A stretch of DNA of 64,000 nt from Pseudomonas sp. RIT-PI-S (GCF_025642975.1 NZ_JANZKJ010000001.1:496001-560000); one strand, 5' to 3'; numbered from the stretch's first letter, positions 55,783-64,000 are shown. Notes: generated by a model not told the origin, from the sequence alone. Numbers and translations are program-made.

Positions 55783-57024
55783 TTGAAAAGCCTGCAGGCC
55801 GCGAGCATGATCCGCCAAGTTATTGGTACGTTGGGTGTCAGGGGTCTGCTGATCGCTGCTGGATTTATATCCAGTGTGGTTACCGCTCGGCTTCTCGGAC
55901 CAGAAGGGCGAGGTGTTTTCTTTTATTGGGCAACTGTCGCTTCATTGATTGTTCAATTCGGTAACTTCGGGCTCCAATCCAGCAACACTTATTTTCTAGC
56001 GAAAGGCCGGGCTAGGTTAGTTAACCTTTCCACGAATGCATTGCTAGTTTCCATATTCGGGGGTTTGACATTAGGCTGTTCTGTATTTGTGGTCAGGTAT
56101 TTGATCAGCGGGCAAACCGTTGATGGTTGGGAGTATGCAGTCGCTACAGTGGCCCTAGCTTGCTCAGGCTTGTATTTCATGTTTGGTAGTAACTTGCTCA
56201 TCGCATTGGGTCGTATTTCGGCCTATAACAAATTCGAGTTAGCCAATCGCTACTTGGTTTTGGTTGCCATTGTGGCAGTGGCATGGGTGTTACCCAGTGC
56301 ACCTATACTATTGCTTACATCGGCTGCGATATCAATGCTCGTGTGTCTGCCGCTCTATTACTATCTAAGGCGACTCGATCCTGGTTGGTCGCCGAGCCTT
56401 TCATTGATTGGACAGGGGATTGGATACGCTGCCAGGGCCTATATAATTACTGCACTGGGCTTTATGGTTCTTCGGCTCAATACTTTTCTACTACAATACT
56501 TCATTGATGATTCTAGCCTAGGTGTCTGGTCAATAGCAGCACAACTGATTGATGTGATTAACGTCATACCATCTACGGTGGCTCTAATACTTTTGCCAAA
56601 AATAATGCGCGACAGAGACCCTTATACACTGATGAGGCGATCTCTTTGGTTTGTTGGTGGTATCCTGCTAGGGGTTTGCATCTTGATGATTATTCTTGGG
56701 CATTATTTCATTGTTCAAGCCTACGGTGAACGCTTCGCCGAGGCATACACGATATTGCTCTGGGGACTACCAGGGGTTTTTTGCTTAGGGTTGATCTCAA
56801 TCTACTCCCAATATTTGGCGTCGGCAGGTATGCCGCTTGCTCAAGCTTGGGTATGGGGCTCTGGGCTGGTGATCGAGATGCTATTATCGTTTTGGTTGAT
56901 ACCTATTAAAGGATTGTCAGGAGGCATGATTTCGATGTCTTGCGCTTATCTCTGTGTATTGCTGTTAATCGCTTTTGTCGCGCGGCTTGTTTATTTTAAC
57001 CACCCGCAGGATAGCCGGGTTTAA
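55783..57024 (+). CDS. Wzx-like polysaccharide flippase
   Basis: A protein of about 413 residues with 12 or more hydrophobic segments and the typical opening SMIRQVIGTLGVRGLLIAAGFISSVVTARLLGPEGRGVFFYW of the MOP-exporter superfamily. It should flip the undecaprenyl-linked repeat unit to the periplasm. The start is uncertain: ATG 55765 overlaps the previous gene, TTG 55783 has AGAGGT at ideal spacing, and ATG 55807 is the first methionine close to the first membrane helix. The TTG is chosen for its ribosome-binding site. Confidence 0.88.
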   Translation: MKSLQAASMIRQVIGTLGVRGLLIAAGFISSVVTARLLGPEGRGVFFYWATVASLIVQFGNFGLQSSNTYFLAKGRARLVNLSTNALLVSIFGGLTLGCSVFVVRYLISGQTVDGWEYAVATVALACSGLYFMFGSNLLIALGRISAYNKFELANRYLVLVAIVAVAWVLPSAPILLLTSAAISMLVCLPLYYYLRRLDPGWSPSLSLIGQGIGYAARAYIITALGFMVLRLNTFLLQYFIDDSSLGVWSIAAQLIDVINVIPSTVALILLPKIMRDRDPYTLMRRSLWFVGGILLGVCILMIILGHYFIVQAYGERFAEAYTILLWGLPGVFCLGLISIYSQYLASAGMPLAQAWVWGSGLVIEMLLSFWLIPIKGLSGGMISMSCAYLCVLLLIAFVARLVYFNHPQDSRV

Positions 57025-57049
57025 CGCTAAAGATTACGATGGTCAAACT

Positions 57050-58744
57050 ATGAAAGAAAAGTATTTGCTGCTATCTGTTTATCCTCTCTCACGGGGTTAT
57101 CTTGACCGTTTGGAAGCCGCCCTTGGGGAGCCTTTCGGGCAGAAGACGCTAGCGGAGCTGCGTGCTACAGGGGGAGTGCGACTGCCTCGGGAGCTGTTAA
57201 GGCTTCGCCCGAGCTATCTCCTATTACCTATGGAAGATGAAAATAGTGCAGCGCTACTGCCGATACTTAAATTACTAGCCTGTTTTACCGGTGCTGCTTC
57301 TATCTGCCTGGCGGCGCCGGATGGTAAGCTGACACCGGTGCCACGCGTTGGGTTAGTGTCTGACATCGCTCATTTCTTTTTTGCTAGTCTGGGATGCCTA
57401 TGGACTGCGGCTAAAGCCGCCCTTGCCCTTTCTCGATTGAAGCGTCAGCCTAGGGGAACGTTCAGGCTGCCCAATGGAAAAAGCGGGGTTTTATATCTCA
57501 AGACCAATCTGTGGTTTGGAATAAAAGCAGGTGGCTCTATAGGCCACATTGCGGGGGTCGTAAATTCACTTCAGACCCAAGGGCACCCGGTACACTTTGC
57601 TTCCGCTGAACGGCCGGTAATGGTCCACCCCGCTGTCACGTTTGTTCCGGTTTCAACACCACGCGTATATGGCTTACCATATGAACTTAATAACTACAGG
57701 TTCCAGGATAAGTTTGTAAAGGCTTTGATCGGTCATCCTGCAGCGGCTAACGCCGAATTCATTTACCAGCGCTTATCTGCAGCTAATTACTTAGGGGTTA
57801 CTATTTCGAGAAGGTATCAAATTCCCTTGGTAGTCGAGTACAATGGTTCCGAAGCTTGGATTGCGAAAAATTGGGGCAAGGCGATGAAGTTTCATCGCCT
57901 TGCGGTCGGAGCTGAGGATGTAATGCTGCAGCACGCGCACGTTGTCGTTACTATTTCTGATGTGCTTCGGCGAGAGTTGATAGCTCGCGGCGTGCCCGAC
58001 GAGCGAATTGTTTCTTATCCAAATTGTATTGACCCTGAAGTGTTTGATCCAACTCGTTTTTCTCCCGCTGATTCGCTTGACCTCAGGAAGCGCTACGGCC
58101 TTAGTAGCGACGATGTGATCATTACTTTTGTAGGCACCTTTGGTCAGTGGCATGGCGCGGAGGTGCTTGCTGGGGCTATCGCCCGGCTCCATCAAGAACG
58201 TTCTGGTTGGTTGGCAAGTTACAGAATTAAATTCTTGCTTATTGGCGACGGCCTTAAAATGCCCGCTGTGAAAGCGATCATAAATAGCGCCGGGGCGCAG
58301 GAGCATGTTATTTTCGCGGGTCTGGTGCCGCAGGCGGAAGCACCTGCATATTTAGCCGCATCTGATGTTCTGGTTTCACCTCACGTGGCCAACGCTGATG
58401 GCACACCCTTTTTTGGTTCGCCCACTAAGCTTTTTGAATACATGGCTATGGGTAAAGGTATTCTCGCGTCTGACCTCGAGCAGATCGGAGAAGTGCTGCA
58501 GCCTGCTCTGAGGGCTGATACCTTGCCTTTGGAAGAGCCAGGGGCAAATGACTCGGCCTTAGCAGTACTTGCCTCGCCAGGAGACGTTGATCAACTTATC
58601 GTAGGGCTGAAATTTCTCGTCGAACAGAAAAAATGGCGCGACCACTTAGGAACTAATGCTCGCCGTTGCGCACTAGCCAACTTTACCTGGGACCATCATG
58701 TTTCATCTATTTTGGATGGACTGACACGCGTTTGTCGAGGCTGA
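57050..58744 (+). CDS. Glycosyltransferase family 4, second
   Basis: A 564-residue protein. The first ~160 residues are an N-terminal region with no clear assignment (KEKYLLLSVYPLSRGYLDRLEAALGE, PILKLLACFTGAASICLA), followed by a GT-B fold: SIGHIAGVVNSLQTQGHPVHF, VVEYNGSEAWIAKNW, FVGTFGQWHGAEVLAGAI, LIGDGLKM and SPTKLFEYMAMGKGILASDLEQIGEVL. The unusual length comes from the N-terminal addition. It should add a second sugar to the repeat unit. ATG 57050 is used; the longer frame from 56975 overlaps the flippase gene. Confidence 0.88.
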   Translation: MKEKYLLLSVYPLSRGYLDRLEAALGEPFGQKTLAELRATGGVRLPRELLRLRPSYLLLPMEDENSAALLPILKLLACFTGAASICLAAPDGKLTPVPRVGLVSDIAHFFFASLGCLWTAAKAALALSRLKRQPRGTFRLPNGKSGVLYLKTNLWFGIKAGGSIGHIAGVVNSLQTQGHPVHFASAERPVMVHPAVTFVPVSTPRVYGLPYELNNYRFQDKFVKALIGHPAAANAEFIYQRLSAANYLGVTISRRYQIPLVVEYNGSEAWIAKNWGKAMKFHRLAVGAEDVMLQHAHVVVTISDVLRRELIARGVPDERIVSYPNCIDPEVFDPTRFSPADSLDLRKRYGLSSDDVIITFVGTFGQWHGAEVLAGAIARLHQERSGWLASYRIKFLLIGDGLKMPAVKAIINSAGAQEHVIFAGLVPQAEAPAYLAASDVLVSPHVANADGTPFFGSPTKLFEYMAMGKGILASDLEQIGEVLQPALRADTLPLEEPGANDSALAVLASPGDVDQLIVGLKFLVEQKKWRDHLGTNARRCALANFTWDHHVSSILDGLTRVCRG

Positions 58745-58748
58745 TAAT

Positions 58749-60338
58749 ATGGATGTTAATAGAACCGCCGTGCCTATCCGCTATGCTCCTTTAATTCTAC
58801 ATTTGTCGTTTTACGCGACCACTTGCTTCATTGGTGCGTTGCTCTTTTATTTCGGGTATGGTCCCTTTTTGCTTTTGGTGGATTATTTCTCGGGTATAGC
58901 GATACCTGTCCCTTATCCTAAGGAGCATGCACGCGATCTATTGTTATTATTGTTCGTTGCTCCTTTGATGTTGTCCATTGGTTATGCTATTGCCATTCGA
59001 TATCGGCTTAAAGCTCTAGAAAAATTCATCGGCGTGTTGGAAGGAAAATCGGACCATACTATCCCAAAGTGGTTTCCGTTGATAATTTTCGCTGTTTTAG
59101 CGGTCCTTGGAAGTGTCGCGGTAGCGAGGGGGGGAGGTTTTGATCACCTAGGAGCCTGGAATAACTACGGAGTCTGGGTTCAGGCGCGTTGGGCTCTATT
59201 TGCCACGCTTGGTTTTTTCAGCTTTGTAAATCTGTACACGCTGTTAGCCGTAGCTACGGCCTGGGTGTATCTGGCCTGTCCAATGAAAGGCATGGGTGGG
59301 TGGATGCTAAGGGCATTATGCCTGGCATTGCTATTGCTGCTCGCTTTCTTTCTGTTTCAGAAACGTGTCTTGGTTACATCGCTTTTGTTCATAATTTTTG
59401 TAGTTGTTCTTCATCGAGTATTGGAGTTTGGCTGGGAGAGGAACGTCAAACGATTGCTATTGTTCTCGATTGTCGCCGTGACTTGTCTTTATTTTTTGCT
59501 AGTTGTCGCTCCGGTTTATTCGACTTCTAGCCAAACTGCGGACCAGGTTATTCAACAAGCCGCAGATAAAATTGATTCTGAAATTTCTGAATCATCAGAG
59601 GAAAAATTACCAGCGCTAAACGGGAAGGGGAGTGATACCCCTGTCTCCTCGGACCCGCTGTCTATTCATACGCCGGCACAGTCAAAGGCCCAGGCCCAGG
59701 CCCAGGCTCAGACGAAAGCTAAGTTGCATGAAGAGGCCAAAGCAAAAGCAAAGGCCGATGAGCAGATCCGGAATGAACAGCGCGAGAAGGGTATTCACGG
59801 ATTGCTGGGCAGCCAACGGAGCCTCCACGTTTTCTTCTATTCATTACTAGCACCTATGACCCGTACATCTGCACCAGCTATGTTCTATCCTATAATATTT
59901 CCATCCAACCATGCTTTCTATGGATTTGATTTCGGCCAAGATATATTGGGTATCGGGGCCATGCCCGATGACAACAAAATTGTTTGGCAACATATGTATC
60001 CGGATACGCCCGGCGGCAGTATCGCAGCGCCGTTTCAGTTCGTTCTTTATAGCCAAGTTGGCATCCTTGGAACCATACTACTTTGCTTCATTTTTGGATG
60101 CGTCATAGGAGGCTTGTGGCGTGTTGTAATTGAAGGCAGAGGCGACCGTGTCTGGCGAAGCCTGATGGGGGGGATATTGCTTATGTTCAGCGGGTATATG
60201 GCTCTAGATTCAGTGCGGGGCAGTCTGCTAGCCAGCTACGGCGTAATTTGGGGTTGGATATTTATAATCCTGGCTTTCCAGATAGGGCGAAAGTTTGGGC
60301 GCTCTGCACCTCAGCCCGTAGTTTCTAAAGGTGAGTAA
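58749..60338 (+). CDS. Wzy-like O-antigen/polysaccharide polymerase
   Basis: A 529-residue integral membrane protein with about ten hydrophobic segments, the general layout of Wzy polymerases, which share little sequence. Its oddity is a hydrophilic insertion at about residues 258-350, low in hydrophobic residues and rich in Ala, Gln, Lys and Glu (SKAQAQAQAQTKAK and EEAKAKAKADEQ), likely helical or coiled coil. A run of the hexamer GGCCCA encodes part of it. Assignment rests on topology and on position between a glycosyltransferase and the end of the cluster. The next gene starts directly after its stop codon. Confidence 0.75.
   Translation: MDVNRTAVPIRYAPLILHLSFYATTCFIGALLFYFGYGPFLLLVDYFSGIAIPVPYPKEHARDLLLLLFVAPLMLSIGYAIAIRYRLKALEKFIGVLEGKSDHTIPKWFPLIIFAVLAVLGSVAVARGGGFDHLGAWNNYGVWVQARWALFATLGFFSFVNLYTLLAVATAWVYLACPMKGMGGWMLRALCLALLLLLAFFLFQKRVLVTSLLFIIFVVVLHRVLEFGWERNVKRLLLFSIVAVTCLYFLLVVAPVYSTSSQTADQVIQQAADKIDSEISESSEEKLPALNGKGSDTPVSSDPLSIHTPAQSKAQAQAQAQTKAKLHEEAKAKAKADEQIRNEQREKGIHGLLGSQRSLHVFFYSLLAPMTRTSAPAMFYPIIFPSNHAFYGFDFGQDILGIGAMPDDNKIVWQHMYPDTPGGSIAAPFQFVLYSQVGILGTILLCFIFGCVIGGLWRVVIEGRGDRVWRSLMGGILLMFSGYMALDSVRGSLLASYGVIWGWIFIILAFQIGRKFGRSAPQPVVSKGE
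59687..59710 (+). repeat. Hexanucleotide repeat in the polymerase gene
   Basis: Three copies of GGCCCA and a fourth with one change (GGCTCA) encode alternating Gln-Ala residues 314-320 or so. As the unit is a multiple of three, slippage would change length but not frame. Confidence 0.7.
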
Positions 60339-62510
60339 ATGAAGCAGATTTTACAAAGTCTAAAAACGGGTATTGTAGAATTGACGACCGTACCTTGCCC
60401 CGAACCCAGCATAGGGCATCTGTTAATCAGGACGCATAAAACTTTGATTTCCGCGGGCACCGAACGGATGCTTGTGGAATTCGGACAAGCTAACCTTATT
60501 CAAAAGGCTCGCCAACAGCCTGATAAAGTAAAGATGGTACTCAACAAAATTAGCACTGATGGACTCGGCCCCACCCTGACCGCTGTGCGCAACAAGCTTG
60601 ACCAGCCCATTGCATTGGGTTATTGCAATGTAGGGGTGGTGGTCGCAGTTGGCGAGGGTGTTTCTGGGTTTGTAGTAGGTGACAGAGTCGCTTCAAACGG
60701 CAGACATGCTGAGTTTGTGAATGTGCCAGCCTTGTTATGTGCGAAGGTGCCGGATGAAGTCGAAGACGAGGACGCGGCATTTACTGTATTGGGTGCTATC
60801 GCTTTGCAAGGAATTCGCCTGATCCAACCTACCCTAGGGGAGGTGGTGGCCGTTGTTGGTCTGGGGCTGGTCGGGTTAATGACTATACAGCTGCTTCGTG
60901 CCCAAGGCTGCCAGGTAATCGGCATTGAAATAGACCCAGCCCGGCGAGCACTTGCAGAGCAATTAGGTGTACGTACCCTAAATCCGATGGGCGATTGTGA
61001 CGTGGTTCAAGCCGCCCAAGCCTTATCGCGCGATCGGGGTGTAGATGCCGTAATCATTACTGCATCGACTCGCAGTAGCGACCCGGTCAGGCAAGCCGCT
61101 CAAATGTGTCGCAAACGCGGTCGCATCGTCCTTGTAGGCGTGACCGGATTAGAGCTATCACGGGCGGATTTTTACGAAAAGGAACTTACGTTTCAAGTTT
61201 CCTGTTCCTATGGTCCGGGACGATACGATCCGAGTTACGAGGACAAGGGTAATGATTATCCTCTCGGGTTCGTGCGATGGACGGAGCAGCGAAACTTTGA
61301 GGCAGTACTTGATATGTTGGCTTCTAAAAGGCTCGACGTACAGTCTCTAATCTCTCATCGCTTCAAACTTGACGCATGTAACGATGCATATGCCGCAATC
61401 GGCGCAGGCGATTCACTCGGCGTGTTGCTCGATTACTTTGAGCCTGATCAACCGCTCACCGTTCAACCGCTACGACAAGTGCGTCTGGTAGACAAGTCGG
61501 ACAATCCGGATGCGCTCGCTATCGGCATGATAGGGGCAGGAAATTACGCAGGGCAGGTATTGATCCCCTGTTTAAAGCGTGCGGGTGCGCGACTACGAAC
61601 CATTGTTTCAGCCGGTGGCGTAAGCGGAGTTCATTTTGGCCGTAAGTATGGCTTTGAACAGGCCAGTACAGATTTTATTAGTGTGTTAGAAGATACCAAT
61701 GTTGACGGTGTGGTGATAGCCACCAGACATCACCAGCATGCCGAGCAGGTTATCAGTGCTCTAAATGCTAATAAGCATGTATTTGTCGAGAAGCCGCTTG
61801 CAATTTCTCGTCGGCAATTGGTAGAAATCGAGCAGGCGTATAAAAACATGCTTGGGCGGAATCCGCGGGTGCTGATGGTAGGATTTAATCGGCGTTTCGC
61901 ACCGCATATTCTCAAGATGAAGCAGTTGCTATCACCGATTAAGGAGACGAAAGTCCTCATTGCTACAGTTAATTCGGGCGCTATTCCAATGGACTCCTGG
62001 ATTCAGGACCCAAGCGTGGGTGGCGGGCGTATTATTGGGGAGGCCTGCCATTTCATAGATTTAATGCGCTATCTTGTTGGGCATCCTATTGTTAGCGTGC
62101 AAGCAACGGTCCTTGGATTAGGTGACCGAGCTAGCCTTAACAGTGACAAGGTCAGTTTCACGCTGGGGTTCGCTGATGGATCGATCGGCACAGTGCATTA
62201 CCTTGCAAACGGCCATAAAGGATATCCTAAAGAAAGGCTGGAAGTCTTCTGTGGCGGGCGAATCCTTCAGCTGAATAACTTTAGAAAACTGCGCGGCTGG
62301 GGTTGGGCTTCATTTACAAAGATGAACTTATGGAGCCAGGATAAGGGCAACGCGGCATGTGCGGCGGCGTTTGTCGCCGCGGCGCAGGACGCAACTGACT
62401 CTCCGATATCTTTCGAAGAATTAATTGAAGTGACGCGCGTAAGCATTGAAGTGATGGAAAAAACCTTAGGGAGTGAGCGTTTGAGCGGCGGTGATCATTT
62501 GGAGCAGTAA
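60339..62510 (+). CDS. Fused MDR dehydrogenase and Gfo/Idh/MocA oxidoreductase, second copy
   Basis: A 723-residue paralogue of the protein at 49464-51596 with the same two-domain order: NAD(P) motifs VVGLGLVGLMTIQLL and IGMIGAGNYAGQVLIPCLK, and HVFVEKPLAISR. Matched stretches such as YGPGRYDPSYE and FVRWTEQRN show common descent. Position 36 is Leu where the first copy has the zinc-type Cys34, so the dehydrogenase half is probably not a zinc-dependent alcohol dehydrogenase. It is the last gene of the cluster, starting at the base after the polymerase stop. The reaction is unknown. Confidence 0.87.
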   Translation: MKQILQSLKTGIVELTTVPCPEPSIGHLLIRTHKTLISAGTERMLVEFGQANLIQKARQQPDKVKMVLNKISTDGLGPTLTAVRNKLDQPIALGYCNVGVVVAVGEGVSGFVVGDRVASNGRHAEFVNVPALLCAKVPDEVEDEDAAFTVLGAIALQGIRLIQPTLGEVVAVVGLGLVGLMTIQLLRAQGCQVIGIEIDPARRALAEQLGVRTLNPMGDCDVVQAAQALSRDRGVDAVIITASTRSSDPVRQAAQMCRKRGRIVLVGVTGLELSRADFYEKELTFQVSCSYGPGRYDPSYEDKGNDYPLGFVRWTEQRNFEAVLDMLASKRLDVQSLISHRFKLDACNDAYAAIGAGDSLGVLLDYFEPDQPLTVQPLRQVRLVDKSDNPDALAIGMIGAGNYAGQVLIPCLKRAGARLRTIVSAGGVSGVHFGRKYGFEQASTDFISVLEDTNVDGVVIATRHHQHAEQVISALNANKHVFVEKPLAISRRQLVEIEQAYKNMLGRNPRVLMVGFNRRFAPHILKMKQLLSPIKETKVLIATVNSGAIPMDSWIQDPSVGGGRIIGEACHFIDLMRYLVGHPIVSVQATVLGLGDRASLNSDKVSFTLGFADGSIGTVHYLANGHKGYPKERLEVFCGGRILQLNNFRKLRGWGWASFTKMNLWSQDKGNAACAAAFVAAAQDATDSPISFEELIEVTRVSIEVMEKTLGSERLSGGDHLEQ

Positions 62511-62852
62511 TCCAGCTCAATTCTTGACCGAGTTGGATCACGAGAAGCAGGCCTTGACTTCGGTCAACCTGCTTTTTCTCCAAATAAAAGAAACAACAGC
62601 CTTCGATCCTAATTTTTTGAACATTTAGTTCAGGCATTGTGTGCTTGGCATCTAAGGCAGATAAAAAGAGGTTCTAGGATCGACGCTTAAAAATGAGCGT
62701 CATATTGTTATGCTTGCGCAGGCTTGCGGCTTTTTTGGCATTAACGTAATCGACCTTGCTTCGCTTGCCTAGGCCGATAATCGTCCGGATTTTCAATACT
62801 GTATCATCCCGCCTCGCATCACCCCCCGCGTAGCGACATCAAAGGACTGTTC
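62511..62852. other. Intergenic region closing the cluster
   Basis: A 342-base non-coding stretch. The first part holds a terminator hairpin; the remainder has no recognised RNA gene or mobile element remnant. Base composition returns to GC-rich at its right end. No copy of the tRNA-Ser 3' end was seen, so a classical attachment-site repeat is not evident. Confidence 0.5.
62545..62578 (+). terminator. Terminator after the polysaccharide cluster
   Basis: AAGCAGG pairs with CCTGCTT, and inside it TTGAC pairs with GTCAA around a TTCG tetraloop, followed by five T. It closes the cluster 35 bases after the last stop. Confidence 0.82.
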
Positions 62853-64000
62853 ATGCGTATTCCCTCCCTGCCTCTTCTTGCAATAGCCATAAGCGCAACG
62901 GTTTGCCAGCCCGCCCACGCCAGCAGCGATGGCTCTTGCTACCCCACCTGGTCACTGACGAGAAGCTCGCTCGACGCCTGCAGCAATGTCCCCTTTCTGA
63001 GCCCTGGCAACGACAGCCGGGTCAACCTGCGGCTGTTGCTGGCTGACCGTAAGGTGCTGGAACTAGCGCCTAATGCGCTGGGAGAGGATGAAATTTCGGA
63101 GGGTTACGGCCCTGTACCGTTCGACATTGCGCGCCTCGCCGGAACCACCATCGAGGAGGAGCAGGCCACCGATGCCTCGACCGTGCAACTCAATGCCTTG
63201 CTACAGAAGCTCGGCATCGAGCGCGATCATATGGAAACCGCAGGCGACGCCTTCCTGGAGGGGGAGGGCAGCCGCTGTCGCAGCAACAGCGACGACAGTG
63301 CGGCGGCTTTTGTGGGGCAGGTGGTGGATACCCCGCAGCTATCGGCGAGCGAGCGCCAAGCCCTTGCCCGGGCCCGCATGCAGTTGCTCGACGCGTGCAC
63401 ATGGGACCCTCAGCAGCTGGCGAGCCTGCTGCCTGGAGCGGGAGATTTGCCGTCCCCGCAAGGCAAGGCATTCGTCGCTTACCTCCAGGCGTCGGCGGCC
63501 TTCTACAGCGGCCGCTACAGCGAGGCGCTGGCGGGCTTTACCGAACTGGCCAGCGACCCTCAGCCATGGCTGAAAGAAGTGTCCCTGTACATGCTCGCCA
63601 GGGTTCGCCTCAATGACGCGCAACAAGACGCGTTCGATGAGTACGGCTCGCTGAAGGGCAACATCGATCCGGGGCCTTATACCAAGGTGGAGCAAGCCTT
63701 GGATGATTACCTGAAGGCCTATCCCAATGGCCGATATGCGGCGTCGGCAAAGGGGCTGATGCGGCGGGCGCATTGGTTGGCGGGAAACAAGAACAAGCTG
63801 GCGGATGACTATGCCTGGCAACTGACTGACGCGCGGGAGGAGCAGCGCAGCGTGCCGGTGAATGCGCTGGTCCAGGAGATCGACAATAAGCTGCTCGCCT
63901 CGGCGGGTGACAGCCTGGCCATTCCGTTGCTCACCGCGGTCCATGATCTGATGGTCATGCGCCCGGAAGGTGAAGTGAAGCTCACCCCAGAGCGGTTGCT
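62853..64000 (+). CDS. Exported TPR-like protein of unknown function, partial
   Basis: The frame is open from ATG 62853 to the window edge (382 residues seen) and continues beyond. AAAGGA lies upstream. A signal peptide is clear (MRIPSLPLLAIAISATVCQPAHAS, cleavage after about residue 23). The mature part starts with paired Cys (SCYPTWS, LDACSN) and NVPFLSPGNDSRVNLRLLLAD, then helix-rich sequence (AFVAYLQASAAFYSGRYSEALAGFTELAS, KVEQALDDYLKAYPNGRYAASAKGLMRRA) that looks like TPR-type repeats. No family was recognised with confidence. It is outside the cluster by base composition and follows the terminator. Confidence 0.75.
   Translation, partial: MRIPSLPLLAIAISATVCQPAHASSDGSCYPTWSLTRSSLDACSNVPFLSPGNDSRVNLRLLLADRKVLELAPNALGEDEISEGYGPVPFDIARLAGTTIEEEQATDASTVQLNALLQKLGIERDHMETAGDAFLEGEGSRCRSNSDDSAAAFVGQVVDTPQLSASERQALARARMQLLDACTWDPQQLASLLPGAGDLPSPQGKAFVAYLQASAAFYSGRYSEALAGFTELASDPQPWLKEVSLYMLARVRLNDAQQDAFDEYGSLKGNIDPGPYTKVEQALDDYLKAYPNGRYAASAKGLMRRAHWLAGNKNKLADDYAWQLTDAREEQRSVPVNALVQEIDNKLLASAGDSLAIPLLTAVHDLMVMRPEGEVKLTPERL

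Noticed and set aside
43081..62852. Search for a direct repeat of the tRNA-Ser 3' end marking an island boundary
   Set aside because: No second copy of the T-arm/acceptor sequence was seen by eye downstream, and no integrase gene is present.
1..64000. CRISPR arrays, complete insertion sequences, prophage genes
   Set aside because: No regularly spaced repeats, transposase or phage structural genes were recognised on either strand.

Overview
The window is chromosomal DNA from a Pseudomonas, most likely of the P. putida/P. fluorescens side of the genus. The case rests on gene order and protein sequence: nadB-algU-mucA-mucB-mucD-lepA-lepB-DUF4845-rnc-era-recO-pdxJ, then nadE/cmoB/cmoA, a second Lon, the PQQ glucose dehydrogenase gcd, and further right bepA/tusA/perM/bcp/gcvR/dapA/bamC/purC. 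Most of the window is GC-rich and densely coded, as expected for the genus.

Layout. 1-5.5 kb: the 3' part of a TctE-type sensor kinase, an HDOD protein, the folate-binding repair protein YgfZ, the small sdhE-ygfX pair and nadB. 5.5-9.9 kb: the envelope-stress regulon core, AlgU sigma factor with its anti-sigma factor MucA, periplasmic MucB and the protease MucD, closed by a strong terminator; mucC is absent. 10-16.4 kb: translation, secretion and RNA-processing housekeeping genes (lepA, lepB, rnc, era, recO) and pdxJ. 16.4-24.8 kb (minus strand): nadE, cmoB-cmoA, a chagasin-like lipoprotein inhibitor, Lon and gcd. 25.2-36.6 kb: a mixed accessory stretch with a Pr6Pr membrane protein, a siderophore-interacting flavoprotein with a PadR regulator, a large divergent class A penicillin-binding protein, a metallothionein, an MscS channel with a cyclic-nucleotide-binding domain, a LysR/ArgD-like divergent pair, and a DUF4174 protein. 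36.7-43.1 kb: the conserved tusA-perM, bcp-gcvR and dapA-bamC-MBL-purC block, ending in tRNA-Ser(CGA).

43.1-62.6 kb: immediately downstream of the tRNA the base composition turns visibly AT-richer. After about 0.75 kb of apparently non-coding, possibly degraded DNA there is a ten-gene, all-plus-strand surface-polysaccharide cluster: wecB, wecC, a heparinase II/III-type protein, a glycosyltransferase, a fused two-domain dehydrogenase, an asparagine-synthase-type amidotransferase, a second heparinase-type protein, a Wzx-like flippase, a second glycosyltransferase, a Wzy-like polymerase and a second fused dehydrogenase (eleven CDS counting both dehydrogenases). WecB and WecC predict UDP-ManNAc and UDP-ManNAcA; the amidotransferase could convert a uronic acid to its amide. 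The flippase and polymerase imply a Wzx/Wzy route, but no priming transferase, chain-length regulator or outer-membrane exporter is present, so those would have to be supplied from elsewhere. The cluster looks horizontally acquired and is the most interesting part of the window.

62.85 kb to the end: GC-rich chromosomal sequence resumes with the start of an exported protein of unknown function that runs off the right edge. All assignments are by reading sequence and motifs; no database search was run.
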